Positions 33,792 to 42,560 of a stretch of 64,000 bases of DNA are shown here, piece after piece. A model generated the notes under the pieces. That model was not told the origin of the DNA. It ran no database searches and was given only the letters and a program-made list of their open reading frames with translations. The stretch covers positions 53,443-117,442 of the forward strand of contig NZ_JAPNUE010000008.1 in assembly GCF_026626305.1 (NCBI RefSeq). The letters run 5' to 3'. The position numbers and the translations under genes were made by a program. The stretch is from Frigidibacter sp. RF13 (GTDB taxonomy: Bacteria; Pseudomonadota; Alphaproteobacteria; Rhodobacterales; Rhodobacteraceae). Numbering within the stretch: position 1 is the first letter of the stretch; each line of letters begins with the position of its first letter.

Positions 33792-35977
33792 TTCAGGCCC
33801 TCCAGCAGCCGTTTTGCGGCGGAATAGACACTGTCTGCGGACGGCATGGTCGCGGCATAGGCGGGGCCGGTGGCGATGAAACTGTCCTCGGCCGTGATGC
33901 GGGCGAGGGGCACATCGGTGCGCTCGGCGAAGAGCGCCATCAGCGCCTCGGCGACGCCGCCGGAGCGGCGGGTTTCGTCGACGATCAGGATGCGCTTGCA
34001 GCCCTGGACGGCCTGGACAAGCGCGTCGGCGGGCAGGGGAGAGAGCCAGCGGGTGTCGACGATCCGGGCCTTCACGCCTTCGGCGGCGAGGCGCGCCTCG
34101 GCCTGGCGGGAGAGATAGACGCCGTTGCCGAAGGTGACGATGGCGATGTCTTTGCCGTCGCCATGTTGGCCGACTTCGCCGAGGCGGATCGTCTCGGACG
34201 GGTCGGGGTAGCGGCACATCCAGCCGCCATCCTTGTCGGCGTGCAGATCGCGCATCGGGTAAAGCGCGATTGGTTCGAGGAAGACGACGACCCTTTGTTC
34301 CTCGCGCGCCAGCCGCACGCATTCGCGGACCATCTTCGCCGCGTCCGCACCGTTCGAGGGGACGGCGAGGATCAGACCCGGAATGTCGCGAAGGACGGCC
34401 ACCGAATTGTCATTGTGGAAATGGCCGCCAAAGCCCTTCTGGTAGCCAAGGCCCGCGATGCGCAGGACCATCGGGTTTGTGTACTGGCCGTTCGAGAAGA
34501 AGGGCAGCGTCGCGGCCTCGCCCCGGAGCTGATCCTCGGCATTGTGGAGGTAGGCGAGGAACTGGATTTCGGGCATCGGCACGAAGCCATTCTGCGCCAT
34601 GCCGATGGCGAGGCCGAGGATGGATTGCTCATCGAGAAGTGTATCGATCATCCGGTCGGGACCGAAGCGGGCGTGCAGCTTTTGCGTCACGCCATAGACA
34701 CCGCCCTTGCGGCCCACATCCTCGCCCATCATCACGATCTCGGGGTGGGTCAGCATCAGGTCGGTGAGCGCCCAGTTGATAAGGCGCGACATGATCTGGG
34801 GTTCGTCCATCGCCTTCAGGTCGCCGCCGAGGGCTGCGGCGCGCGCCTCGGCGGTGGGGCCGTTCGTGGGCTTGCAGGCGCGTTTCGGCGGGATAAGCGA
34901 TTCCATGACCTGCGCCGCGGTCTTGAGGCGGGGTCGAGTGATCGCCTCGCCGGCGACGCGGGCGACGCGGGCGTTCGTCTCGTTGTAGATGGCGAGCGCC
35001 TGGTCGGGAGTGAGTGCGCCGGACTGGTCGAGGAGGCGGACGGAATGGAGCAGCGGATCGTTCGCTTCCTCGGCCTCGACCTCGTCGCGGGACAGATAGG
35101 TGGTGGGCACGTCGGCGCCCGCATGACCGTAAAGGCGGATGGTCTTCACATGCAGGAAGGCGGGCTTGCGACGGGTGCGGACATAGTGGGCGGCTTCTTC
35201 GGCGACGCGGAACGTGTCGAAGATGTCGAGGCCGTTGCAGTGGAAGTATTTGAGGCCTGGACGGTTCTGGAAAGTCGCAGCGATCCAGCCGGTCGGGGTT
35301 TTCGTCGAGATGCCGATGCCATTATCCTCACAGACGAAGAGGAGTGGCAGCGGGATCGACTGGTAGGAAGTCCATTGCGCGGTGTTGAAGGCGCCCTGAG
35401 AGGTGGAATGGTTGGCGGACGCGTCACCGAAGGAGCAATAGACGATGGCGTCGTCCGGCAGTTCCTGATGTTCCGGCCGGTGGCGACGGGCGGCGCCGAT
35501 GGAATAGGCGGCACCGACCGCTTTCGGCAGATGCGAGGCGATGGTCGAGGTCTGGGGCGGGATGTTCAAAGCCTTCGAGCCCAGCACCTTGTGACGGCCG
35601 CCGGAGATCGGGTCTTCCGCGGAAGAGGCAAAGGACAGAAGCATGTCCCATGCGATGGATTGGCCATCGACCTGACCTGCGCGCGCGATCTGGAAGGCGG
35701 CGTCGCGGTAGTGCAGGAAGGCCATGTCGGTCGGGCGAAGGGCGGCGGCGATGGCTGCGAGCCCCTCATGCCCCGAAGAGCCAATGGTGTAGAACCCCTG
35801 CCCCGCCCGCTGCATGACCCGGCTTTGCCGGTCGAGCGCGCGTGTCAGACAGCCGGCGCGGTAGATCGCCACCGCCTCCGGCCTGCTCAGCGGCCCAGAC
35901 GGCGGCGAGCCCGGCGGCAGGTCGCGGGCGGCGACGCGGCGCAGGAAGTTGTCGTGAACGATATCGGCGCGGTCCAT
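33788..35977 (-). CDS. Fused E1 alpha/beta 2-oxoacid dehydrogenase (thiamine-diphosphate)
   Basis: A 729-residue fusion of E1-alpha (about residues 1-365; TPP motif beginning GDASANHSTSQGAFN near 182) and E1-beta (about 395-729; MGEDVGRKGGVYG, DTLLDEQSILGLAIGMAQNG). It would decarboxylate a 2-oxoacid and normally pass the acyl to a lipoyl E2, but no E2 or E3 is seen. Neighbours (glutaryl-CoA and aminoadipate enzymes) suggest 2-oxoadipate as substrate. It overlaps the FabD-like gene by 4 bp. The upstream gap to the acyl-CoA dehydrogenase gene holds a long palindrome. Branched-chain 2-oxoacids are the alternative. Confidence 0.85.
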   Translation of the reverse strand: MDRADIVHDNFLRRVAARDLPPGSPPSGPLSRPEAVAIYRAGCLTRALDRQSRVMQRAGQGFYTIGSSGHEGLAAIAAALRPTDMAFLHYRDAAFQIARAGQVDGQSIAWDMLLSFASSAEDPISGGRHKVLGSKALNIPPQTSTIASHLPKAVGAAYSIGAARRHRPEHQELPDDAIVYCSFGDASANHSTSQGAFNTAQWTSYQSIPLPLLFVCEDNGIGISTKTPTGWIAATFQNRPGLKYFHCNGLDIFDTFRVAEEAAHYVRTRRKPAFLHVKTIRLYGHAGADVPTTYLSRDEVEAEEANDPLLHSVRLLDQSGALTPDQALAIYNETNARVARVAGEAITRPRLKTAAQVMESLIPPKRACKPTNGPTAEARAAALGGDLKAMDEPQIMSRLINWALTDLMLTHPEIVMMGEDVGRKGGVYGVTQKLHARFGPDRMIDTLLDEQSILGLAIGMAQNGFVPMPEIQFLAYLHNAEDQLRGEAATLPFFSNGQYTNPMVLRIAGLGYQKGFGGHFHNDNSVAVLRDIPGLILAVPSNGADAAKMVRECVRLAREEQRVVVFLEPIALYPMRDLHADKDGGWMCRYPDPSETIRLGEVGQHGDGKDIAIVTFGNGVYLSRQAEARLAAEGVKARIVDTRWLSPLPADALVQAVQGCKRILIVDETRRSGGVAEALMALFAERTDVPLARITAEDSFIATGPAYAATMPSADSVYSAAKRLLEGLK

Positions 35978-35996
35978 GGGAACTCACTCATCTTCA

Positions 35997-36077
35997 TTTT
36001 CTGTCTTCAAATATCCCCGCCGGAGGCTCCCACGGAGGGTGCGGGACGCTCCGCGGGGGATATTTTCAGACAGAAAA
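35997..36077. repeat. 81-bp near-perfect inverted repeat, GGGATATTT type
   Basis: Arms TTTTCTGTCT-tc-AAATATCCCC (35997-36018) and GGGGATATTT-tc-AGACAGAAAA (36056-36077) are complementary except for the two-base tc on each side. The interior has CCGGAGGCTCC..-type smaller palindromes. Read either way it gives a G/C stem followed by an A/T stretch, a bidirectional terminator. It separates the acyl-CoA dehydrogenase transcript from the E1 unit. Confidence 0.75.
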
Positions 36078-36085
36078 TGCCAGTC

Positions 36086-37294
36086 TCAGAAAAACGCCTG
36101 CAGCCCGGTGATGGCGCGGCCGAGGATCAGCGCGTGCACATCGTGGGTGCCTTCGTAGGTGTTCACGGTTTCGAGGTTCACCATGTGACGCATCACATGG
36201 AAATCCTCCTGGATGCCGTTGCCGCCGTGCATGTCGCGGGCGTGGCGGGCGATGTCCAGCGCCTTGCCGCAGTTGTTGCGCTTGATGATCGAGATCATCT
36301 CGGGCGCGGCGTTGGCTTCGTCCATCAGGCGGCCGACACGGAGCGAGGCCTGCAGGCCAAGGTTGATCTCGGTCAGCATGTTGGCGAGTTTCAGCTGGAA
36401 GATCTGTGTCTGCGCCAGCGGTTTCTGGAACTGCTTGCGGTCAAGGCCATACTGGCGGGCGGCGTGGAAGCAGGCTTCGGCCGCGCCCATCACGCCCCAG
36501 GAAATGCCGTAGCGGGCGCGGTTGAGGCAGCCGAACGGGCCTTTCAGGCCCTCGACGTTCGGCAGGAGCGCGTCCTCGCCGACCTCGACATTGTCCATCA
36601 CGATCTCGCCGGTGATCGAGGCGCGGAGCGAAAGCTTGCCGCCGATTTTCGGTGCCGAAAGGCCCTTCATGCCCTTTTCAAGGACGAAGCCGCGGATCTT
36701 GCCGCCATGGGCTTCGGACTTGGCCCAGACGACGAAGACGTCGGCGATGGGCGCGTTCGAGATCCACATCTTGGAGCCATTCAGGACATAGCCGTTCGCG
36801 GTCTTCACCGCGCGGGTCTTCATGCCGGCGGGGTCGGAACCGGCGTCGGGTTCGGTCAGGCCGAAGCAGCCGATGAATTCGCCGCTGGCGAGTTTCGGCA
36901 GGTACTTATTGCGCTGTTCTTCCGAGCCGTAGGCGTAGATCGGATACATGACGAGCGAGGATTGCACCGACATCATCGAGCGGTAGCCGCTGTCGACGCG
37001 CTCGACCTCGCGCGCGATGAGGCCATAGGCGACGTAGGAGGCGCCGAGCCCGCCATATTCCTCGGGGACGGTGACGCCGAGAAGGCCCATCTCGCCCATT
37101 TCGCGGAAAATCGCGGGGTCGGTCTTTTCGTCGCGATAGGCCTCGGTCACGCGCGGCAGGAGCTTTTCCTGCGCATAGGCGCGGGCGCCGTCGCGCAGCA
37201 TGCGCTCTTCCTCGGTCAGTTGGTCTTCCATGCGGAAGGCATCTTCCCAGTCGAAGCGGGAGAGGTCGGGGGCGTCTTTGGGTTTCAGGGCCAT
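36086..37294 (-). CDS. gcdH: Glutaryl-CoA dehydrogenase
   Basis: A 402-residue acyl-CoA dehydrogenase with the FAD/substrate block [40 protein letters not shown] and the GcdH-type C-terminus [20 protein letters not shown] plus [20 protein letters not shown], which holds the catalytic Glu (YEG). It oxidises and decarboxylates glutaryl-CoA to crotonyl-CoA. The gene lies seven bases after the aminotransferase gene, so the two share a transcript. Together with ALDH7 and saccharopine dehydrogenase genes it reconstructs most of a lysine-to-crotonyl-CoA route. Confidence 0.92.
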   Translation of the reverse strand: MALKPKDAPDLSRFDWEDAFRMEDQLTEEERMLRDGARAYAQEKLLPRVTEAYRDEKTDPAIFREMGEMGLLGVTVPEEYGGLGASYVAYGLIAREVERVDSGYRSMMSVQSSLVMYPIYAYGSEEQRNKYLPKLASGEFIGCFGLTEPDAGSDPAGMKTRAVKTANGYVLNGSKMWISNAPIADVFVVWAKSEAHGGKIRGFVLEKGMKGLSAPKIGGKLSLRASITGEIVMDNVEVGEDALLPNVEGLKGPFGCLNRARYGISWGVMGAAEACFHAARQYGLDRKQFQKPLAQTQIFQLKLANMLTEINLGLQASLRVGRLMDEANAAPEMISIIKRNNCGKALDIARHARDMHGGNGIQEDFHVMRHMVNLETVNTYEGTHDVHALILGRAITGLQAFF

Positions 37295-37301
37295 GGGATC
37301 C

Positions 37302-38549
<1,248 letters not shown>

Positions 38550-38583
38550 TGTTCTCCGCCAAAATAACCCTATTCTGGCGATG

Positions 38584-38606
38584 ATATATGTATGGAGCGC
38601 ATATAT
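38584..38606. promoter_or_regulatory. LysR-type operator overlapping regulator start
   Basis: ATATATG (38584-38590), nine-base spacer, CATATAT (38600-38606): perfect seven-base arms with the T-N11-A geometry of LysR sites. The right arm includes the ATG used at 38605, so the regulator would block its own translation start or transcription while acting on the aminotransferase-gcdH promoter. Confidence 0.6.
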
Positions 38607-39522
38607 GGCCATTCCACGCCGCTTCCTGCCCTCGATCAGCCTGCTCTCTGCCTTCGAAGCGGTCTGCCGCACCGGATCGACGCTCGCCGCGGCGCGTGAC
38701 CTTGACCTGACGCAGGGGGCGGTCAGCCGCCTGATCCAGAATCTGGAGGCCCAGCTTGGCCAGGCGCTGTTCCTGCGCGAGGGGCGGCGGCTGGTGCCGA
38801 CCGATGCGGCGCTCGCCTATGCGCGCGATGTGGTCAAGGCGCTTGATCTCATTTCGCGGGGCGCGATGCGCGTCAGGTCGAACACCGGGGGCGGCACACT
38901 GTCGCTGTCGATCCTGCCGACCTTCGGAACCCGCTGGCTTGCACCGCGCCTGCCACGGTTCCTGGCCGCCCATCCCGGCATCACGATCAACCTTGGCACG
39001 CGCCTGCGCCCCTTCGACTTTGAGGAAGAGGGTTTTGACGCCGCCATCCATTTCGGCGATCCGGTCTGGCCGAACGCGGGGTTTCTGAAGCTGTTCGATG
39101 AACGGCTGCTGGCCTGCGCTTCTCCGGGCCTGCTGCGCGACCATCCGGTCACGGCGCCCGAGGACCTTCTGCGCCTGCCGCTTCTGCAACTCGAAACCCG
39201 GCCGGCCGCCTGGGCGGGATGGTTTCAAGCGCATGGGGTGGAGGCCGCAACGCCCTCGGGCATGCTGTTCGATCAGTTTGCGACGATGATCCAGTCCGCG
39301 ATCTACGGACTTGGCGTGGCGCTGCTGCCGGAGTTCCTTGCCCGGACCGAATTGGCGGAAGGCCGACTTGTTGCCGCCTGGGGAGAGCCGACGCCAGCGG
39401 AAGGAAGCTATTACCTCGTCTGGCCCCGGGTGGGTGAATGGTATCCGCCCCTGCAGGCCTTCCGCAGCTGGCTGGGCGAGGAGGCCGCCGACCCGGACGG
39501 AACCGCGAACCTGCCTGGTTGA
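38605..39522 (+). CDS. LysR-family regulator (GcvA-like)
   Basis: A 305-residue regulator with N-terminal winged helix (SISLLSAFEAVCRTGSTLAA and LTQGAVSRLIQNLEAQLGQA) and a C-terminal co-inducer domain (GFDAAIHFGDPVWPNAGFLK). I start at ATG 38605, giving MAIPRRFLPS; an ATG at 38581 adds eight residues but lies in the operator. It is divergent from the aminotransferase and gcdH genes. GcdR-type LysR genes beside gcdH sense glutarate or its CoA form, so this may be the lysine-pathway regulator. Confidence 0.88.
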   Translation: MAIPRRFLPSISLLSAFEAVCRTGSTLAAARDLDLTQGAVSRLIQNLEAQLGQALFLREGRRLVPTDAALAYARDVVKALDLISRGAMRVRSNTGGGTLSLSILPTFGTRWLAPRLPRFLAAHPGITINLGTRLRPFDFEEEGFDAAIHFGDPVWPNAGFLKLFDERLLACASPGLLRDHPVTAPEDLLRLPLLQLETRPAAWAGWFQAHGVEAATPSGMLFDQFATMIQSAIYGLGVALLPEFLARTELAEGRLVAAWGEPTPAEGSYYLVWPRVGEWYPPLQAFRSWLGEEAADPDGTANLPG

Positions 39523-39556
39523 CTGCCGCGTCAAGAACACGCAAGCTCGCGCCATC

Positions 39557-40117
39557 ATGAACCCGCGTCCCGATATCCACGACCGCCTTGCGGCCTCTCT
39601 GAAGGCCGCGCGCAAATCCAAGGGTCTGAGCCTCGATGCCGTCGCCCGCCTGTCGGGCGTCAGCCGGTCTATGGTCAGCCAGATCGAACGGGGCGAGAGC
39701 AGCCCGACCGTCGCGACGCTCTGGAACCTGACGCAGGCGCTGCAGGTTGATTTCGCCGGGCTGCTGGAGGGCAAGACCGCGCCGGGGATCGAAGTGATCC
39801 GCGCCAGCGCCGCGCCCACGATCAGCGGCCGGGGCGACGGGGTAAAGATCCGCATCCTGTCACCGGCAGAATCGGCGGGCGAGCATGAGGTCTACGAGCT
39901 GCATTTCGCGACCGGCGGCACGCTGGTCTCCGACCCGCACAGCCCGGGTTGCCGCGAACATGTGACCGTGCTGGAAGGCATGGTCCAGGTCATGTCGGGC
40001 GAAGAGGAGCAGACGCTCGGCGAAGGCGATACAGCCCGCTATTTCGCCGACCGCCCGCACAGCATTTCGGCGGCAGACGGCGCGGCGCGCGCCATTCTCA
40101 TCGTCCAGAACAGTTGA
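39557..40117 (+). CDS. XRE-family regulator with cupin domain (PuuR-like)
   Basis: A 186-residue regulator: XRE helix-turn-helix LDAVARLSGVSRSMVSQIER (residues about 26-45) and cupin C-terminus (HSPGCREHVTVLEGMVQVMS; DRPHSISAADGAARAILIVQ). It has PuuR length and layout. ATG 39557 is preferred over longer in-frame starts that lie within the LysR gene. It is encoded 155 bp upstream of kbl-tdh in the same direction, and repeated TTCC..GGA operators stand before kbl, so it probably regulates threonine catabolism. Confidence 0.87.
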   Translation: MNPRPDIHDRLAASLKAARKSKGLSLDAVARLSGVSRSMVSQIERGESSPTVATLWNLTQALQVDFAGLLEGKTAPGIEVIRASAAPTISGRGDGVKIRILSPAESAGEHEVYELHFATGGTLVSDPHSPGCREHVTVLEGMVQVMSGEEEQTLGEGDTARYFADRPHSISAADGAARAILIVQNS

Positions 40118-40186
40118 TGGCTGCTCATCGTCGCACTGCGTGCGCTCTTCGCATTCCAGACGAGAAGCGAAGCGCAAGAGGAAGAT

Positions 40187-40204
40187 ATTCCATCATCACG
40201 GAAT
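40187..40204. promoter_or_regulatory. Operator copy 1 upstream of kbl
   Basis: ATTCC, eight-base spacer, GGAAT: perfect five-base arms. It lies before the -35 element of the kbl promoter. The longer form TTCCATCATCACGGA matches the second copy at 40246-40260. Confidence 0.55.
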
Positions 40205-40217
40205 GTTATCCGCCATC

Positions 40218-40246
40218 TTGACATCTAGGTGCGGGAGGCGCACTAT
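40218..40246 (+). promoter_or_regulatory. Probable kbl-tdh promoter
   Basis: A perfect -35 TTGACA (40218-40223) is followed after 17 bases by CACTAT (40241-40246), a moderate -10. Transcription would start near 40253, about 20 bases before kbl. The second operator overlaps the -10 region, which suits repression. Confidence 0.55.
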
Positions 40247-40260
40247 TCCGTCATACTGGA
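40246..40260. promoter_or_regulatory. Operator copy 2 overlapping kbl promoter
   Basis: TTCCGTCATACTGGA repeats the pattern of copy 1 (TTCC-R-TCAT-NNN-GGA) 57 bp downstream. It covers the -10 and start site and runs into the GGAGG ribosome site of kbl. Confidence 0.5.
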
Positions 40261-40272
40261 GGATCATCTATC

Positions 40273-41463
40273 ATGTCGGATACATCCGTTTTCCTGTCCC
40301 ATCTTCGCGACACGCTCACCAGCATCGAGGCCGAAGGCCTTCTGAAGCGCGAGCGTCTGATCACCTCGGCGCAGGGCGCGCATGTGAAGGTCGCTGGGCG
40401 CGACATGCTGAACCTGTGCGCCAACAACTACCTCGGGCTGGCCGACGACCTCCGGCTGGTGGCGGCGGCGAAGGCAGTGATGGATGATCACGGCTATGGC
40501 ATGGCCTCGGTCCGGTTCATCTGCGGCACGCAGGACCTGCACCGCGCGTTGGAGAAACGGATCGCGGATTTCCTGGGGCATGAGGATTCGATCCTGTTCG
40601 CCGCCTGTTTCGATGCGAACGGCGGGTTGTTCGAGCCCCTTCTCGGGCCCGAGGATGCGATCATCTCGGACGCCTTGAACCATGCCTCGATCATCGACGG
40701 CATCCGCCTGTGCAAGGCGCAGCGCTACCGGTATGCCAATTCCGACATGGGCGAGCTGGAAGAGCGGCTGAAGGAGGCGCGGGCCAAGGGTGCGCGCTTC
40801 ATCATGATCGCGACGGATGGTGTCTTCTCGATGGACGGCTATCTGGCGAAGCTTGGGGAAATCCGGGCGCTTGCCGATCGGTATGGTGCCTTGGTCATGG
40901 TCGACGATTGTCATGCGACGGGGTTCATGGGGCCCGAGGGCCGGGGGACGCCGGCGCACGCCGGGATCAAGGCCGATGTGATGACCGGCACCTTGGGCAA
41001 GGCTCTGGGCGGCGCGCTCGGCGGCTATATTGCCGGGGCGCAGCCGGTGATCGATTTGCTGCGGCAGCGCGCGCGGCCTTACCTGTTCTCGAACGCGCTG
41101 CCGCCTGCGGTGGTCGCGGCAGGGCTGGCGGCGCTGGATATCGTCGAGGCGGCGGATGACCTGCGGTCCCAGCTTTTCGACAATGCGCGCTACTGGCGGG
41201 CGGGGCTCACGGATGCGGGGTTCCGGCTCTTGCCGGGCGAACATCCGATCATTCCAGTGATGCTGGGCGATGCGGCTCTGTCGCAACGCATGGCGGCGGA
41301 GCTTTACGAACGCGGCATCTATGTCGCGGGCTTCTTCTTCCCGGTGGTGCCGAAGGGCCAGGCCCGCATCCGCACCCAGATGAACGCGCGGCTGACGCGC
41401 ACGGATTTGGACTTTGCGCTCGATGCCTTCCGGGCGGCGGGCAAGGCGGTGGGGGCGATCTGA
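40273..41463 (+). CDS. kbl: Glycine C-acetyltransferase (2-amino-3-ketobutyrate CoA ligase)
   Basis: A 396-residue PLP enzyme of the alpha-oxoamine synthase group: [62 protein letters not shown], and the lysine in [14 protein letters not shown]. It converts 2-amino-3-oxobutyrate plus CoA to glycine plus acetyl-CoA. Length matches Escherichia coli Kbl. GGAGG stands ten bases before ATG. It overlaps tdh by one base (TGATG), the usual kbl-tdh operon of threonine degradation. Confidence 0.96.
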   Translation: MSDTSVFLSHLRDTLTSIEAEGLLKRERLITSAQGAHVKVAGRDMLNLCANNYLGLADDLRLVAAAKAVMDDHGYGMASVRFICGTQDLHRALEKRIADFLGHEDSILFAACFDANGGLFEPLLGPEDAIISDALNHASIIDGIRLCKAQRYRYANSDMGELEERLKEARAKGARFIMIATDGVFSMDGYLAKLGEIRALADRYGALVMVDDCHATGFMGPEGRGTPAHAGIKADVMTGTLGKALGGALGGYIAGAQPVIDLLRQRARPYLFSNALPPAVVAAGLAALDIVEAADDLRSQLFDNARYWRAGLTDAGFRLLPGEHPIIPVMLGDAALSQRMAAELYERGIYVAGFFFPVVPKGQARIRTQMNARLTRTDLDFALDAFRAAGKAVGAI

Positions 41464-42500
41464 TGTCAAACGAAATGAAAGCGCTGGTGAAGGCCAAGCC
41501 CGAGGAAGGCCTGTGGATGGAGCGCCGCCCCGTGCCCGAGATCGGACCGGACGATGTGCTGATCAGGATCAACAAGACCGGCATCTGCGGCACCGACATC
41601 CACATCTGGAACTGGGATGAATGGGCCAAGCGCACGGTGCCGGTGCCGCTGGTGACGGGGCATGAATTCGCGGGCGAGATCGTGGAACTCGGCCGCGATG
41701 TCCGGGACCTGAAGATCGGGCAGCGCTGTTCGGGCGAGGGGCATCTCATTGGCCATCAGAGCCGCCAGTCGCGGTCGGGCAAGTTCCACCTCGACCCCGA
41801 GACGCGGGGGATCGGGGTGAACGAGCAGGGCGCTTTCGCCGAATATCTGCGGTTGCCGGCCTTCAACGTCGTGCCGCTGCCGGACGAGATCGACGACGAG
41901 ATCGGGGCGATCCTCGATCCGCTGGGGAATGCCGTTCACACCGCTTTGTCCTTCGATCTCATCGGCGAGGATGTGCTGATCACCGGCGCGGGGCCGATCG
42001 GGATCATGGCGGCGGCGGTGGCGCGGCATGTGGGCGCGCGCCATGTCGTCATCACCGACGTCAATCAGGCGCGGCTGGATCTGGCGGCCGAGGTCACGGA
42101 TGTCTTGCCGGTGAATGTCGCCACTCAGGATCTGAAAGAGGTCGAAGGCAAGCTGAAGATGCAGCAGGGCTTCGATGTCGGCATGGAAATGTCGGGCAAT
42201 CAGGCGGCGCTCGACCAGATGGTCGAGAATATGGTGATGGGCGGGCGGATCGCGATGCTGGGCATTCCGCCGGGCAAGTCTCCGGTCGACTGGTCGCGCA
42301 TCGTCTTCAAGGCGATCACCATCAAGGGCGTCTATGGCCGCGAGATTTTCGAGACCTGGTACAAGATGATCGCGATGCTGCAGAACGGGCTCGATATCCG
42401 CAAGGTCATCACCCACCGTTTCAAGGTCGATGAATTCGAGGACGGATTCGCGGCGATGAAATCGGGGCTCTCCGGCAAGGTCGTGCTCGACTGGCGCTGA
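41463..42500 (+). CDS. tdh: L-threonine 3-dehydrogenase, without structural-zinc cysteines
   Basis: A 345-residue zinc-dependent alcohol dehydrogenase family enzyme. The catalytic-zinc part is intact ([24 protein letters not shown]), as is the NAD motif [18 protein letters not shown]. The lobe that holds the structural zinc in E. coli Tdh (four Cys) reads [18 protein letters not shown] here: all four Cys positions are G, S, S and D. The flanking SGEGH and GIGVN blocks are conserved, so this is a real change. It oxidises threonine to 2-amino-3-oxobutyrate for Kbl. Coupled to kbl by TGATG. Confidence 0.94.
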   Translation: MSNEMKALVKAKPEEGLWMERRPVPEIGPDDVLIRINKTGICGTDIHIWNWDEWAKRTVPVPLVTGHEFAGEIVELGRDVRDLKIGQRCSGEGHLIGHQSRQSRSGKFHLDPETRGIGVNEQGAFAEYLRLPAFNVVPLPDEIDDEIGAILDPLGNAVHTALSFDLIGEDVLITGAGPIGIMAAAVARHVGARHVVITDVNQARLDLAAEVTDVLPVNVATQDLKEVEGKLKMQQGFDVGMEMSGNQAALDQMVENMVMGGRIAMLGIPPGKSPVDWSRIVFKAITIKGVYGREIFETWYKMIAMLQNGLDIRKVITHRFKVDEFEDGFAAMKSGLSGKVVLDWR

Positions 42501-42514
42501 GCGGAACGGCGGGG

Positions 42515-42540
42515 CCAAATTCCTTCGCGAAGGAATTTGG
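42515..42540. terminator. 26-bp perfect palindrome between convergent genes
   Basis: CCAAATTCCTTCG followed by CGAAGGAATTTGG is an exact palindrome, 15 bp after the tdh stop and 21 bp before the end of the convergent hydantoinase gene. The A/T-rich arm ends make it a candidate bidirectional terminator. Confidence 0.7.
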
Positions 42541-42560
42541 CGGCACCCGCGCGCGAGACA

